Of a DNA stretch of 64,000 bases, positions 1 to 12,105 are shown piece after piece (within the stretch, counting starts at the first letter, position 1; every line of letters starts with the position of its first letter). Source of the DNA: Circinella umbellata (Eukaryota > Mucoromycota > Mucoromycetes > Mucorales > Lichtheimiaceae); assembly GCA_025093555.1 (NCBI GenBank), contig JAIWNF010000023.1:372001-436000 (forward strand). The letters run 5' to 3'. The notes under the pieces are model-generated. The model was not told the origin of the DNA. It did no database searches and saw only the letters and a list, made by a program, of their open reading frames with translations. Position numbers and translations under genes: made by a program.

Positions 1-342
1 ATGAGGCTACATCTGCATTAGATTCTGAATCAGAAAAATTAGTCCAAGAAGCGATTGATAATGTTATTCAAGAAGGTGGTCGTACTACTATTACAATTGC
101 ACATCGATTATCAACAGTTCAGGTATATTGATTGGGGGATTGGTTGATGAGAAAGAGCTCTAATACACAAAATATAAGATATTCATTTAACTGTTATTAA
201 TCAAATTACATCTTAGAATGCGGATCAAATTTGTGTTATTAAAGATGGCCGAGTTGCTGAACAAGGAACACACTGGGATTTATTAAAAAGAAATGGAATA
301 TATACAGAGCTTGTTCAACATCAATCATTAAGCACTATTTAA
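1..342 (+). CDS. ABC transporter, B family, C-terminal end (partial)
   Basis: This is the 3' end of a gene that begins outside the window. Two exons (3-122 and 217-342, with bases 1-2 completing the first codon) encode the end of an ATP-binding domain. The Walker B/D-loop sequence [10 protein letters not shown] is followed by the H-loop AHRLSTVQ with its switch histidine. The last exon carries the typical tail: a short '[13 protein letters not shown]' strand, then LL..NGIY..L, and a TAA stop. In ABC exporters these motifs bind and hydrolyse ATP to power transport. The spacing fits half- or full-size B-family exporters such as mitochondrial Mdl/Atm1 or multidrug-type proteins. Substrate and compartment cannot be told without the membrane domain. 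Confidence 0.85.
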
Positions 343-3300
343 ACCTCTAATAATATACTCTTACTGTATATACTTTTTCACTATAATACCAAGTACAGAA
401 CTACTAATAATCATTATACATTATTAAGAAATATTTAGTTTTATTTAATTTTTTTTGTCTGATTCATTTAAAAAGTGTTTCATGAGGCTAATGGTTTGGG
501 TTGATACTAAAAATAATAATCGACTTACGTACGTAATACGTAAAAAGTAATTATCATAAGTATAATGATCTTTTAAGACGTACTAAGTAAAGATTGTTCT
601 GAGTTGCTTATATTAGCTATTCAACAAGTTTCAACAATTAATAAATGTTTTACTGTCAAGGTGTAAAACTTTCAATATTGTCAAAGTAACGGTTGAAAAT
701 GCTATAAATAATGTTTGGTATTACTTGATATACGTACATACTTTCTCAACATTGTTACCAAGCAGGTCAGCCGCCGTGTCCCCAATAGTCTCAAAGATGA
801 TAATATACTACTTAAATTATCAATAATACGTATCTAGATAATATCTCTTTCTTTTCGGTCGGAAAAAAAAACTATAACTGTCATTATATCTATTTACAGC
901 TTGTAATAAGACCAAATTGTTAACAGATTTTTTTTGTTTACCCAATTTTTTTTATTTTTGTTTACTAAAGACACCAACATGCCGTGTAATTTAAGAGCAC
1001 AGACCTCTCTCAAAACTTATTTACCGACTAACATACCTTAATCAAAGAATTAATAGAGTCACCATAGATTTTTTGTAACAGAATTAATCAAGCTCTCTTT
1101 TTACTACTATTACATATAAAACCGCCCATGCTTTCCTATTTATCGTTATGAGACAAGTTGTCATCGAAAAAAGGGAAGGAATGGCAACATATGTATTACG
1201 TATATACGTATGTACTATTTATTTTAGAAAGAAACAAGAATGGTAAACTTTAGCAATATACTTAAAGTGTAGACATAATGGATCATAAAATTATTTCTTA
1301 TACAGTACTTTACGTACGTATATATGTATATACACTAATTTTCTATCTTACTTTTCAAATATCTATATCAACACATGAGTTATATATACTCATGATTTAA
1401 AAAAACGTATGGCTGTCAATGTATTATTCTTTAGTACGTATTCATTAGTTAAATGCTTCAAGAGAATAGGAACAAACAAATAATTATATTTTTTTTTCCA
1501 TTCTAATACGTAACCTTAATGATATATAATTGGGTAGACATAGTTTATCGATTTGAAATGTGCACAAAATAATATATTTATACATATTTTTACAACTGTC
1601 GGTAATATGCACATAGGTATTATATTATAATAATAATTGTTTTTCAATATACAGTACATTTCATGTATGTTGATCTTATTTATCAATGTTTAGTAATAAT
1701 ATTATAATGGTTGTACAAAAAAGGGTAAAAAGAAAAAAAACGGATTTAAAGATGCATGGAAACTAATTCCGTGATCTAGCTTAAAACAAAATTAAATTAC
1801 CTACCACGTGTTATTAACTCGCGTGCTTATGTGTGTATGTGGAGAAAAATATATAATACTTTAATAAAAAAAAAAAACAAGGAGGTGAAAGTCAAAGGAG
1901 AGACTTTCTGTAATATAATTATGTATTAGTACAGAAAGAAAAAGAACCATTTGTTAAATATACAACTTCCATTACATATTTTAAAGCACACATGTTACAA
2001 GACAATAATAATCAAAAAGAAGAAACAATAAGAAGGAGTAATAATAAGAGAAAAGAACTCTTCAAAAGTATGTGGCTAGAATACTTCAGAAGCTTATCTC
2101 TTTGATATTTATCGATCAAAGTTATAGCCCATCATTTTATTATTATGAAAATCTTTACTTATTGAATATGACAGAAAAACAATGGTTTAATGAAATGGGA
2201 AAAATCATTGTTCTTAACCCTTCTTTTCTAGATTAAAAAAAAAGAAACTAAAGAATATATAAATGATAATACTTGATGAAGGATATTCTTTAACAGGGAA
2301 TAACAAAATCATTATCTAGCAGAAGTGACCACATTTTCATGTCAATCAATCGAAAAAAATTATGTAATAATGTGAGTTGATAGATTATTTTTTCCGCGCA
2401 CTTCTGTTTTTGGAATAGACCCAAGTTTTTTTTTTCTTTTAGCATAAAATAATAAAAAAGGAATGGAAATGATGTTTTATTAATTTCTCAATGGAGAGCT
2501 TTTTTTTTATTTTTATTTTGTAATTCACCATTGCAGTTATGAGTGAGTAAAATAAAATAAAATTATAAAACTCAAGGTAATTTGGAACATTTTGGAATTT
2601 TGAAAGCAAAAAAAAAAAAAAAAGAAAGTTCGCTAGTTTCTTACACTAACAAAGTAAGCCCAGACCACAAGATATTGCATTAGAGAATTACCCTATATAT
2701 GAAAGAGTATAATATGCATAACGCCAAGGATGTTAAGGGGGGGGGGGCAATGAGAGAAACCCGCACGATGAAAATGAGAGATTATATAAAAAAAAAATGG
2801 GCCCCCTTACTTTTTATTTGTACAAGTAACACGAAAACCTTCAATTAAATCTAGTTATATTTTGTTAAGGAGAGTCATACATAAACACTCTTTCTTTCCT
2901 TTAGGTAGATTTCGGGATTTTTTGATCCGTTGAAAAAAAGGGGGTTAAGTTAAATGAGTGCAGTTGGTAGGAGAGAGAGAGTAAGATAATTTATTATATT
3001 TGTATTTATATTTTCTCTATTGATTCCGTGTGGGTTTTTTTGCATCTTTAATTATTGCCCCACATTTTTATTATATTATAAATATTATAGTTGAAAAGTT
3101 TTGAGACACAATGATTCCTTTCTTTTTAGAAGAAAGAGAGGTGTAATAAAGAAATTGTAGTACGTACGGGCAAAAGAAAAGAAAAAGAAAAAGAAAAAAA
3201 GCTGCAATGGAACATATAATAATAACATAAACGCATAATATTTTTGATTCCTCCCCTTTTTTTTTTTTCTGTGTGTATAAAGCTTTGATTATACAATAGC

Positions 3301-3782
3301 CACAAATACTACTGCAATTTCCCAAGTGTCCCTGTATTTATTTATTATTACTATTATTGCTTTTTAGGTCATCACATCATTTTCCAACTATAAACAACTA
3401 ATAAACATTCACTAAAAGTAGCTCTTTTTATTATACTAGTCCTAACCCCCCCCCCTTGTTAGATTATCATTATTATTGTTATAATCTATTTCCTTTTTTT
3501 GAAATACAAAAAAAAATAAAAAAACTTAAACTAACTGACGCCTCCCCTTTATTCTTTTTTTTCTTCTTCTCTCTTTTTCTCTTTCACTTTTACTGCAGTC
3601 CTAACATTTTCTTTTTCTATTAATACACAACTTATACACACAACCTTAACACCTCTCAGCAATCAAACTACATATTGCATCATAAATAATAATTTACAAA
3701 CCAAATCATAATACTCTTATACACCCAGCGAGAATAATAATAATAATAATAATATTGAGATCTGTATTACCCAAATCATCAA
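343..3782. other. Long gene-free AT-rich interval
   Basis: No reading frame with protein-like composition was seen on either strand over 3.4 kb. The interval holds homopolymer A/T runs, several TACGTA palindromes (about 526-541, 1196-1211 and 1311-1320), a G9 run near 2738, and pyrimidine-rich tracts at 3541-3600 just upstream of the next gene, as is common in fungal promoters. The 84-aa minus-strand frame at 3071-3325 is made of homopolymer-derived Lys and Phe runs and is rejected. Confidence 0.6.
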
Positions 3783-5635
3783 ATGAGCTTTGAAGTGGAC
3801 CGGCCTATCCAGTTACTTGGCAACAACTCGTCTGAGTTAATCAAAAACGATATAAATCATGCGTTGGCTAACAACGGAATCTCAACTACTGATCTTACCA
3901 ACGAGACTCATGCTGCATCACCAACTTATAGCATTGCAAGTAGCTCATTAAGTAGTGGTCATGGGGGTGGAATGGTAGCCAGTACTAGTACTACTCCAAC
4001 AACAAGTAGCAATAGCAATAGCAATAGCAATACTATTTATTCAGTTAACAGCAACAAAGTTTCCTCAATAACACGGTTAGAAGATTCTCAAAACAATTTC
4101 ACAAGTTATCACAGCAGTAATAATATAACTAACACGAGTGCGATGACTACTTCCCCTCTTCCGACATATGAAAACACTCATAGAATCACCCGTGGTGACA
4201 ACAACAACAGTTATAATAATAACAATAATAAACACCTCCTCTCCCCTGTACCAGATAGCTTAGATGGCAAAAATGCAACTGCGACTGTTGCTGCTGCTAC
4301 AGCCGCGGTCGTAGTCAATTCAGGAGGTGAACCCCCTGCTCGCGTGCCCCTTCCAACGCCACCGGCATCCGACGGAACGCCACCTCACCGGCAATGGCAC
4401 GATAGTATACCACGACCACCAACTCATGTTGCTTCGATGGGGGTTCGCTCATTACCCTACTCAACGAGTCCTGTTAATAACACAATACCATCATCATGGC
4501 ATCATCAACATATTGTTCCAACTTCTAGTACAGCAACCACACCATCCTCCTCCATCATAGCGCCATCAGTATCTTCATCTATTGGGGAGACAGGAACTTA
4601 TCCTGGTTCAGGGTTTGTCTCTTCTTTTTCCGGTAGTAACAGTATCATCCCAACTTCACATCAACAAGATGCAATGTATCATCAATTGATGCAACAGCAG
4701 AGTAGTGGTTTATTACCACCTCCAACACAGCAACAACAGCAACAACAACAACATACAGACTGGATGAATCAGCACCACCCTTTACCTTCTTCATTATCAC
4801 ATCCTCATCACTCTCATCATGATCCATATCGTCAACAGCAACAACAACAACAACATCATTATTATAATGATCCAGTGGCCCATCAACATCCTCATTCACA
4901 AGGAGCAACTACAGTTTCATCAAATTATCATCAGCATTTTGAGCCACCACCACCTCAACCTACATCTTCAAGGCGTTCAACACCTTATCATCCATACAGT
5001 TATTCTGATAATACATCCATCACCCATTTCCAACAACAACAACCACAACCACAACATCGTCGTCATCATCAACATTCATCTGAAAACCAACAACAAAAAA
5101 CACCACAACAACGACCTAGCTTATCCACATCTTCAACAGAGTCATCTTCTTCCAATACATCTTCTAATAGCACTAAAAATTTCACGAATACCCATCATGG
5201 AAATGGAAATGGTATTGATCCTGGTAAAGTGGTGACAACAACACCTCGTCGATATAAATGTACTGTCTGTGTTAAACGATTTACTCGACCCAGTTCTTTA
5301 GCAACTCATATGCATAGTCACACAGGAGAGGTTAGATTTATCTATTTTTTTTCATGATTTATTGTAGTTTCAACCAAAAAAAAAAAAAAGTTAATTATAC
5401 TCACAGTACTTTATTTGTTTTTTTATATACATATATATAATCGCCCAAAACAACAATTTTAATTAATTTTTAGAAACCTTATAAATGCCAAATTGAAGGA
5501 TGTGGTCGAAGATTCTCTGTAGTGAGTAATCTTCGTCGTCATTCAAAAATTCATAACAACACAAACAATAACAATAACAGCAATAATAATGAATTGACAA
5601 GAAACAGTCTTACCAATATAAAGTCAACTTCATAA
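3783..5635 (+). CDS. C2H2 zinc-finger transcription factor, two fingers
   Basis: Two exons (3783-5330 and 5474-5635) give a 569-aa protein. Residues 1 to about 490 are low-complexity, rich in Ser/Thr, then Gln, His and Pro (polyQ and polyH tracts), resembling activation or prion-like regions. The C-terminus holds two C2H2 fingers. The first (YKCTVC...H...H, about 493-515) has Cys-X2-Cys. The second (YKCQIEGC...H...H, about 519-543) has Cys-X4-Cys. The canonical TGEKP-type linker joins them, and the only intron falls inside that linker, after TGE. A short Asn-rich tail follows. It is probably a sequence-specific nuclear DNA-binding regulator; the target is unknown. If the intron is retained, translation stops after 524 residues with only one finger. 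It is convergent with VPS5. Confidence 0.88.
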
Positions 5636-7163
5636 AAAAAAAAAAAAAGGTTTATTTCACATCCATTATCGCATCCTCATTTTATTATTATTATTATTAT
5701 TATTTGTTCCTATTGCATTTATTATATATTATCCTTTTCCTTCTTCACAATGAACAATCCTTATAAAGACCTACTTTTTTTTTTTAATTGCACACCCCCT
5801 TCTTCCCTCAATACATTGTATAGTGAAATGCGAAAAAAAAATGTGCGAGTTATTCATTTCTATTCAGTCATCCCCCCCCAATCCATCCATATCTATACAC
5901 CAAAATAACCCCAATATTGTTTTTTTTTCTCTCTCCTCTTTTTCTTCGGATATTACTAAACTTTGGGTAATTAACCTTTTATAAATTTTTTTCTTCTTTT
6001 TTCTCTTTTGTACGTACTTATTTGTTTATTTTATTCCAACCCCCTTTTCTTTTTTCTTTCTTTTCTTTTCTTATATTTGAACCAACACAAACGCCCTAAA
6101 TTGACTCTTTCCCCCCCTTCCCCCCCTTTGATATTATTCTGCTATACATATACATATATATATATATAAAAGCATTTTGTATAAGAACCTTTACCATACG
6201 TAAAAGAGGGAGAGAGAAAGAGAAATTTTTTTTTCTTTAGTCTCCTAATAACGTCTCATGGTTATTTTATAGAGTGTGTAAAAAAAATGATGATTACTTT
6301 TTCTCAGTAGAAAGATTCTTTTTTCTTCTTTTTTTTGTTTAATGGTCTTGAGGAAAGAGTATAAGAGGAGTTAGAAGAGTTACGTATGTGTATCATCCTA
6401 TGCAAAACTTATGACGATTTGTTTTATACATACATATCAACTCCATATTTTCTATGATCATTTTTTTTTTTTACACAATTTATAGATCAATTTACTGTTA
6501 TCAATATCGATATCTATCACAAGGAGGAGAAGGATATACTAAATATATTGAGACTTAAGATATAATAATAATAAAAGGTTTGTCGTATAATTTATAGGTA
6601 GTTAATAGAGCGATCAGAAAAAAATTTAGATGACATGGTATCTAACATGCATTCTGATAAATTAAAGTTCTAATAAGTGTAACATAAATCATGTATTTTT
6701 TTTTTTTTGATAACTTGATAGATCTAATAATATTATAGATCATTGCAAGTAGATAGGTACATAATACTTATGACATGTTTCAGAAGAGTTAGTGTGTATA
6801 ACGTACTTTTATTGAGCTCTTGCTACAAATTATTAAGCTACACATTGAATTTTTTACAAGTACGTAAGAATAGGATTTTATCTGTAGTCAAATGAATCAT
6901 TCATATACTATATATATAAAGATAACGTACATTATTTAGCATAAATAGAAAAAAAAAGTTTGTCGCATTCAAATCTACCATCATTTATATGATATTTATG
7001 CTATTTAATTCATCTTCCCCGAGAGATAATACAATAGTTCTTACATGAATAACATAATTATATAAAGGGTATATAATAAAAAAAAAAGGAAATATTATTA
7101 TTATTATTATTATTATTACATAAAAAGTTTTGTTTTTATCCATTCCATTTGAGTTAAGAATGA
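5636..7163. other. Convergent 3' intergenic region
   Basis: This interval lies between the ends of the zinc-finger gene and VPS5, so it should hold two 3' UTRs. It contains only pyrimidine runs, (TA)n stretches near 6150-6170 and an (ATT)n run near 7093-7118. No gene or structured RNA was recognised. Confidence 0.6.
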
Positions 7164-9350
7164 TTATTGAGATTCTGAAGATGCTACTAATTGTTCGGTT
7201 TGTTCAAAATAAGATTCCCATAGAGCAATTATCTAAAAATAAATACTATTTAGTATATAATTTCTAATTCCCAATTTATAAGATAAATAATTACCTGTTT
7301 TTGATGTTCAATCATACTACATAAAAATTGTTCCACACTGTCTCTAAAATCTTCTACTTTTTCATGATCAAATCGATCTAATTCATTTTTAATTAATTTT
7401 GAAACATCTTGATATTCTCGATGATATTCATTCATTCGTTGTTTTGACTATTAAAAATAATAAAATGATTAATTTATATAATAGTTTCAATATGAATATA
7501 TTATGTTACCTCAGAAATTTCTTGTTCGGCCATAGCAAGTCTTTCAGGTTTTTTAGATTGACTATTTAATCGATCATAAATAACTTGCTTTTTTTGTACA
7601 TCAGATTCAGCTTGTTGATAGGCTTGATAGGCTTTAATTCTTGCATTAAATGCTAACTATATATGAAATAATAATACTTTAACAATATATAATATAATAT
7701 AATATGCTATATATATTACCTTAATAGATCCTATGATTCGAATATATTCATCAATTGTGTGTTCAAGTGTAAGAACATCATGTTGTGCCTAGAAATAAAA
7801 GTAAACTTAATATATATTTAAAACATAGAATTTTTTTTTCTTTTTACCTGTTGTTCATGCAATTCTTTCATCCTTTTTTGAATATCCGCTAATACCATCA
7901 AATGAGTAGATAATCCATGATCTAATTCAGCTGAAGCAAGTGGAATCATACTTTCACCAAAATCAGCAATAGATCCACCTAATTCTTTTCTTTGTTTAAC
8001 AACTCCTTCTACACTTTTTAATAATGCTTTAAGTTGATTTTCTAATGTTTCCAATTGTGTTCTTTTTGATTCAAACCATTCATCCACTTCAATAAATTTA
8101 GAAAATGGATTACTTGCAGCATTCGATATAGTTTCTCCAAAGGATCGCATTAAACTCACTTTAGGTGTATCTGGTTCTGCTCTTTTTTGTCGTTTCTAAG
8201 TTAAAAAAAAGAAAAGTCAATAAAGAACTTCTTTTCCATCCAATGTATAAATAGATCATTTTTTTTTTACCTCAACATTAAAAGATTCACTTTCTAAAAA
8301 TACTTTAAGATCTGGATCTCCATAAAGCATTGGATGAGATACAATTTTTTGTAAACATCTTTCTAATGCTATCCTTCGAGATTCAACAAATTCATCTTGA
8401 AATCGACCTTTTCAATAATATTATATAAATAAATAACCCGTTTTTTTTTTGCTCTCTCTTCAAAATAGTGATAATATATTTCTTACCTAATGCATGTTTT
8501 TCAGGTACAGGTGGAACAATAACACCTGGATTACCCAGTGTCAATTGATTATATAACCATAAAAAATCACGATAACGACGAGCAACAACAAATTCAGGTG
8601 TTCGAAATACAGGTGAATTGGTCTATTGAATTTTGGTATTCCAACCGCCCCTTTTTTTATTAATCCTATATAACTTCTTTTTTTTAAAACATAAAAAAAA
8701 ATATAGTTTACCTTTGTTTTAACTTTATATACGATATGTGCATTAATAGCATCACCTACTTTTTGAGGATCTTGTACTGTAACATGAAAATAAGGTCTTG
8801 AACCACTTTTTGGTATTTCTAAACTTTCTGACTAATATATATATATGTATTAATATCTGAAACGCGTAATAAATCCTATTATTAATTATTATTATTATTA
8901 TTATTTTACTTGACTATATTCCGAACCATTATCCATTGTCGAAGGTACGTCGGGAATGGTTAATGGTACTTGATTTTCAACATTTAAAGAAGCCATATTT
9001 TCTACAATACTATTTGTATCTTGATTCAATTCTTCATTATTGTGAATACTACTGGTAGGACTTGAAGAAAAAGTAGAAGGTATGGGTATATTATCTTTTT
9101 GTTCTTTTCTATTATTTTGGTATTCTTCGTCATGGGTTATCACAGGTGATATATGAGTTGTTGTAGTTGTAGTTGTTGTAGTAGTAGGAGGAGTTGTTTC
9201 TACTTCTACTTCTTCTTCTTCTTCTTCTTGTTCGGGTTCTTTTTGTTGAATAGAAGTTTCTTCTTCCATTTCTCTTGAAGGTGAAACAGCATCAGCAAAT
9301 GGATTACCCATTATAGCATCGTCATATTGCAATCCTGTTGAATTATCCAT
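7164..9350 (-). CDS. VPS5: Retromer sorting nexin Vps5 (SNX1/SNX2 family)
   Basis: Nine exons (9350-8910, 8831-8712, 8622-8487, 8407-8271, 8195-7848, 7788-7720, 7656-7510, 7447-7295 and 7232-7164) close in frame to 539 aa. Residues 1-150 are acidic and disordered, with poly-Glu and poly-Thr. A PX domain (about 150-275) carries RRYRDFLWLY and PPVPEKH, the phosphatidylinositol-3-phosphate pocket motifs. A coiled-coil BAR domain follows (about 300-539), opening with SNPFSKFIEVDEWF, typical of SNX1/Vps5. With Vps17, Vps5 dimers tubulate endosomes for retromer recycling to the Golgi. I chose the ATG at 9350 (MDNSTG). An in-frame ATG at 9377 would add nine hydrophobic residues, which is unusual for this family. 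Confidence 0.92.
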
Positions 9351-10333
9351 AACAGCAACAAAAAAAAGGTATTGCAAAAATAAAATAAAAAATGCTGAGA
9401 TATATATTTCAGAATTTAAAGGTAAATCAAAACCTCTTCACACCATGTGACACACTATTTTGTATGACTTTTTTTTATATTTAACCACAATAATGAGATA
9501 CATTGTATATATATATATATATGAAAAGAAAAAAGACTATTCTACATTGTACGTATATATATATAACTAATGATACTCTTTTCAATATATTAGAGTCATA
9601 AGCCGTGAACTTTTATAGTATCTCTTTTCTCTTAAAAAAGCAAAGGGTATACATATTTTCTAATCCAACGGGATCCAATCAAAATGCTATAATATGTATA
9701 AGAAAAATAAAATAAAATAAAATGATATGAAATGAAGATAGCAAGTTAATAAATGAAATTTCATCAATACATAATCATGTTACTATTAATAGTAGTAGTC
9801 CGTTCACAATTATCCCCACTATGATATATATATTAACTTACCATAAACAAATTGAAAGGAACCCGCCAGATTATATTTTGACATATAAAAAAAAAGACAA
9901 TGAGAACCATTGCTTTCTTACACAATTATTTAATGATATTGTAGTTATGACGCAAGTGATACTGGTAGCTGATGGCTATGGACCAATTAAATCATAAATA
10001 TTATCTTATTATTACTTTAGATCCATAAATTAGTATCATGGGTTCTAAACATTCTGTCAATTGTAGTCACATCTCGGTCAAAAAACATATAAATTTAAGC
10101 TGGAGAAATATGTATATGAATTGTTGCTTATTTATTTTATCAATAAAATAATTAATTTAAATGATATAATTTATATAACAATTTTTTTTTTTAAAAAAAA
10201 GAATTAACGATAACGATTAACGTAGTTAGAAGTAGTCTCGGCATTACTAACGAATCATGATACTTTGAATCTCTTGTTAAACTTCTAAAATAATATTTTC
10301 ATAATATTTTAATGTTTGATATCGAAAATTAAG

Positions 10334-10364
10334 ATGCTACTACTACTACTACTACTACTACTAC
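10334..10364 (+). repeat. (CTA)n trinucleotide microsatellite
   Basis: About ten perfect CTA/TAC trinucleotide units stand in non-coding sequence. Confidence 0.85.
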
Positions 10365-10437
10365 GATGTAAATATGGTAATATGGTGATATTCATCAATA
10401 ATAAGAAATAAAACAACACCAAGTAAAATCATATAAC

Positions 10438-11484
10438 CTAGAAGATGCACGCTAAATTATTCTTAGCAATCAATTTAAATAGAAAAAGTGCTTTTAAATA
10501 TGAATTGATCATTGCTGTGTCATCAAAAGCATCGATGATAGAGTTAAGAAACATCAATGTGTCCATTGTAATATCCCTACATTTTACATATGAACATATT
10601 ACATGAATCCAACTGAACATAAAAAATGCAAATGTTCTAACAGGGCACCTGAAAACATTTCCATGTCTAATCCCACAACCAAATTTCACCTCGGCTTCTT
10701 TCAATGTTTTCCCTTTGTCTAAGCAAAACACTAAGGTTAATTGTTGTGTTCCTTGATGTTGCTGCTTTGGGATTAACTGTACAGAAACAATCAGAGAAAT
10801 CAAGACTTCTGATGTCCTGATTTCGAAGAAGCAAATGGTGTCGAGCAGCGATCGAGAACATTTCTCATAGACTATTTTTGCTGCTCGACAGCCAGAGTCG
10901 CTTCATCATCCGGACCCGGTTGCCAGGGTTATATGAGTCCCGGATGACACAGTGAGAGCAGCACGGTCAGCTTTTGTTACGATTGTCATAACAAGATTAT
11001 TCCTGTACTGCTTGAGTAACAAAGCCAAGTTTTTATTATCATTTGGTGACGGCCAAGAAACTGCACGTCGCTGGCATTGAAAGTCATACGAGAATGACAG
11101 TGCCTTCCGATACTGATTACTGCTTCATAACGCAAAGAAACTTCAAAAACCTTTAATTTCCCATCTTTACTCAGACGAGCTGCACCCGTCACTATAAAAT
11201 AGAGCGTAAAGCAAAAGTTAAGCTATATATACTTATTACAACCGTAGAAATACTATTATTGAAAACATGTTGTAAAAATATTACATACTCAGAGATAAAG
11301 TGGTCGACAAATTCGACTGATCATTTTCTCTAAGATAAATTTGCGTTCTCACATCTGTACCGATTGGCACATTTTTGTTGAACTTGCGTTTACACAGTAT
11401 ATGGGTGCTCCTGATCAGTGTTGCATTTTGGACGATTTTTATCGCAAAATTGCTATAATTTACAATTACAAATAAAGTAAGCAA
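10438..11484 (-). pseudogene. Unassigned coding-like remnant
   Basis: The stretch is visibly richer in G+C than its flanks, and on the minus strand it contains several consecutive protein-like frames. They start near 11484 (ending NDQSNLSTTLSLS), continue at 11192 (TGAARLSKDGKLKVFE), then near 10990 (TIVTKADRAALTVSSGTH) and 10803-10438 (LVFCLDKGKTLKEAEVKFG). Stop codons and frame changes separate them, and clear splice sites link only some of them. I do not recognise the family. It could be a decayed host gene or a transposon-derived frame. Confidence 0.3.
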
Positions 11485-12105
11485 CTGTTACATTCCAAGA
11501 TATATATTTATATATATATATATAAAAGAAGGGAGTTGCTAGTACAGTTTATTGACAAGATGCGAAAACAAATTCCTCAATAAGCTCATTTATAACATCA
11601 TATTTAGAGTTAAGCTGCAGAATTAATATGACTTATAAACGTGATGATCGAAAATGTTGATAGATATATATGATCATATAGTGATTGCATACATTTGCAT
11701 GTCAAATTATTATTAGACAAAAAGTTTAATTTTACTGGCTTTGTACCAGCCAAATGTTCAGTATTTATAACTCGACTTCAGGTATTCCTTCGTCGTTACC
11801 TTCCATTTTTGGTAACTTTTTGAAGCTTTTCAGCGCGTTGATTGGCGGACTTCTTTAATTTCTTACCAAAAAAAAAAAAAATCGAGTTAAGGTACTGTTC
11901 GCGTTTTTTTTCCCTTTCCTCCAACTTTATTAAAAATAAAAAAATGTCTAAAATTAAATCACAATCGAAATTAGATTCTGATTGTATGTGATATAAACTT
12001 GAATTCAATTATATAAATCTGGTCTACAATTTTTTTTTTTGAAAAAAAAGTAAAATCTAATATAATGTTCTTTATTTTTTATATATATAAATATATAAAG
12101 CCGAA

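Larger units (their letters stand above)
9351..12105. other. Divergent intergenic region with decayed insert
   Basis: This is the upstream region of both VPS5 (minus) and the CENP-I gene (plus). Apart from the coding-like remnant at about 10438-11484, it is AT-rich with (TA)n runs (near 9510-9530 and 11500-11525) and a (TAC)n run. No other gene was seen. The interval is long for a simple shared promoter, which fits insertion of foreign sequence. Confidence 0.55.

Noticed and set aside
3071..3325. 84-aa minus-strand frame
   Set aside because: It consists largely of Lys and Phe runs from A/T homopolymers and has no domain or context support.
4645..5235. Frames on both strands inside the zinc-finger gene
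   Set aside because: They are shadows of CAA/CAT/ATC repeat codons in the real frame.
9351..9377. Upstream ATG extending VPS5 by nine residues (MQYLFFVAV)
   Set aside because: A hydrophobic N-terminus is atypical of Vps5. The ATG at 9350 begins the usual acidic head, though the alternative cannot be excluded.
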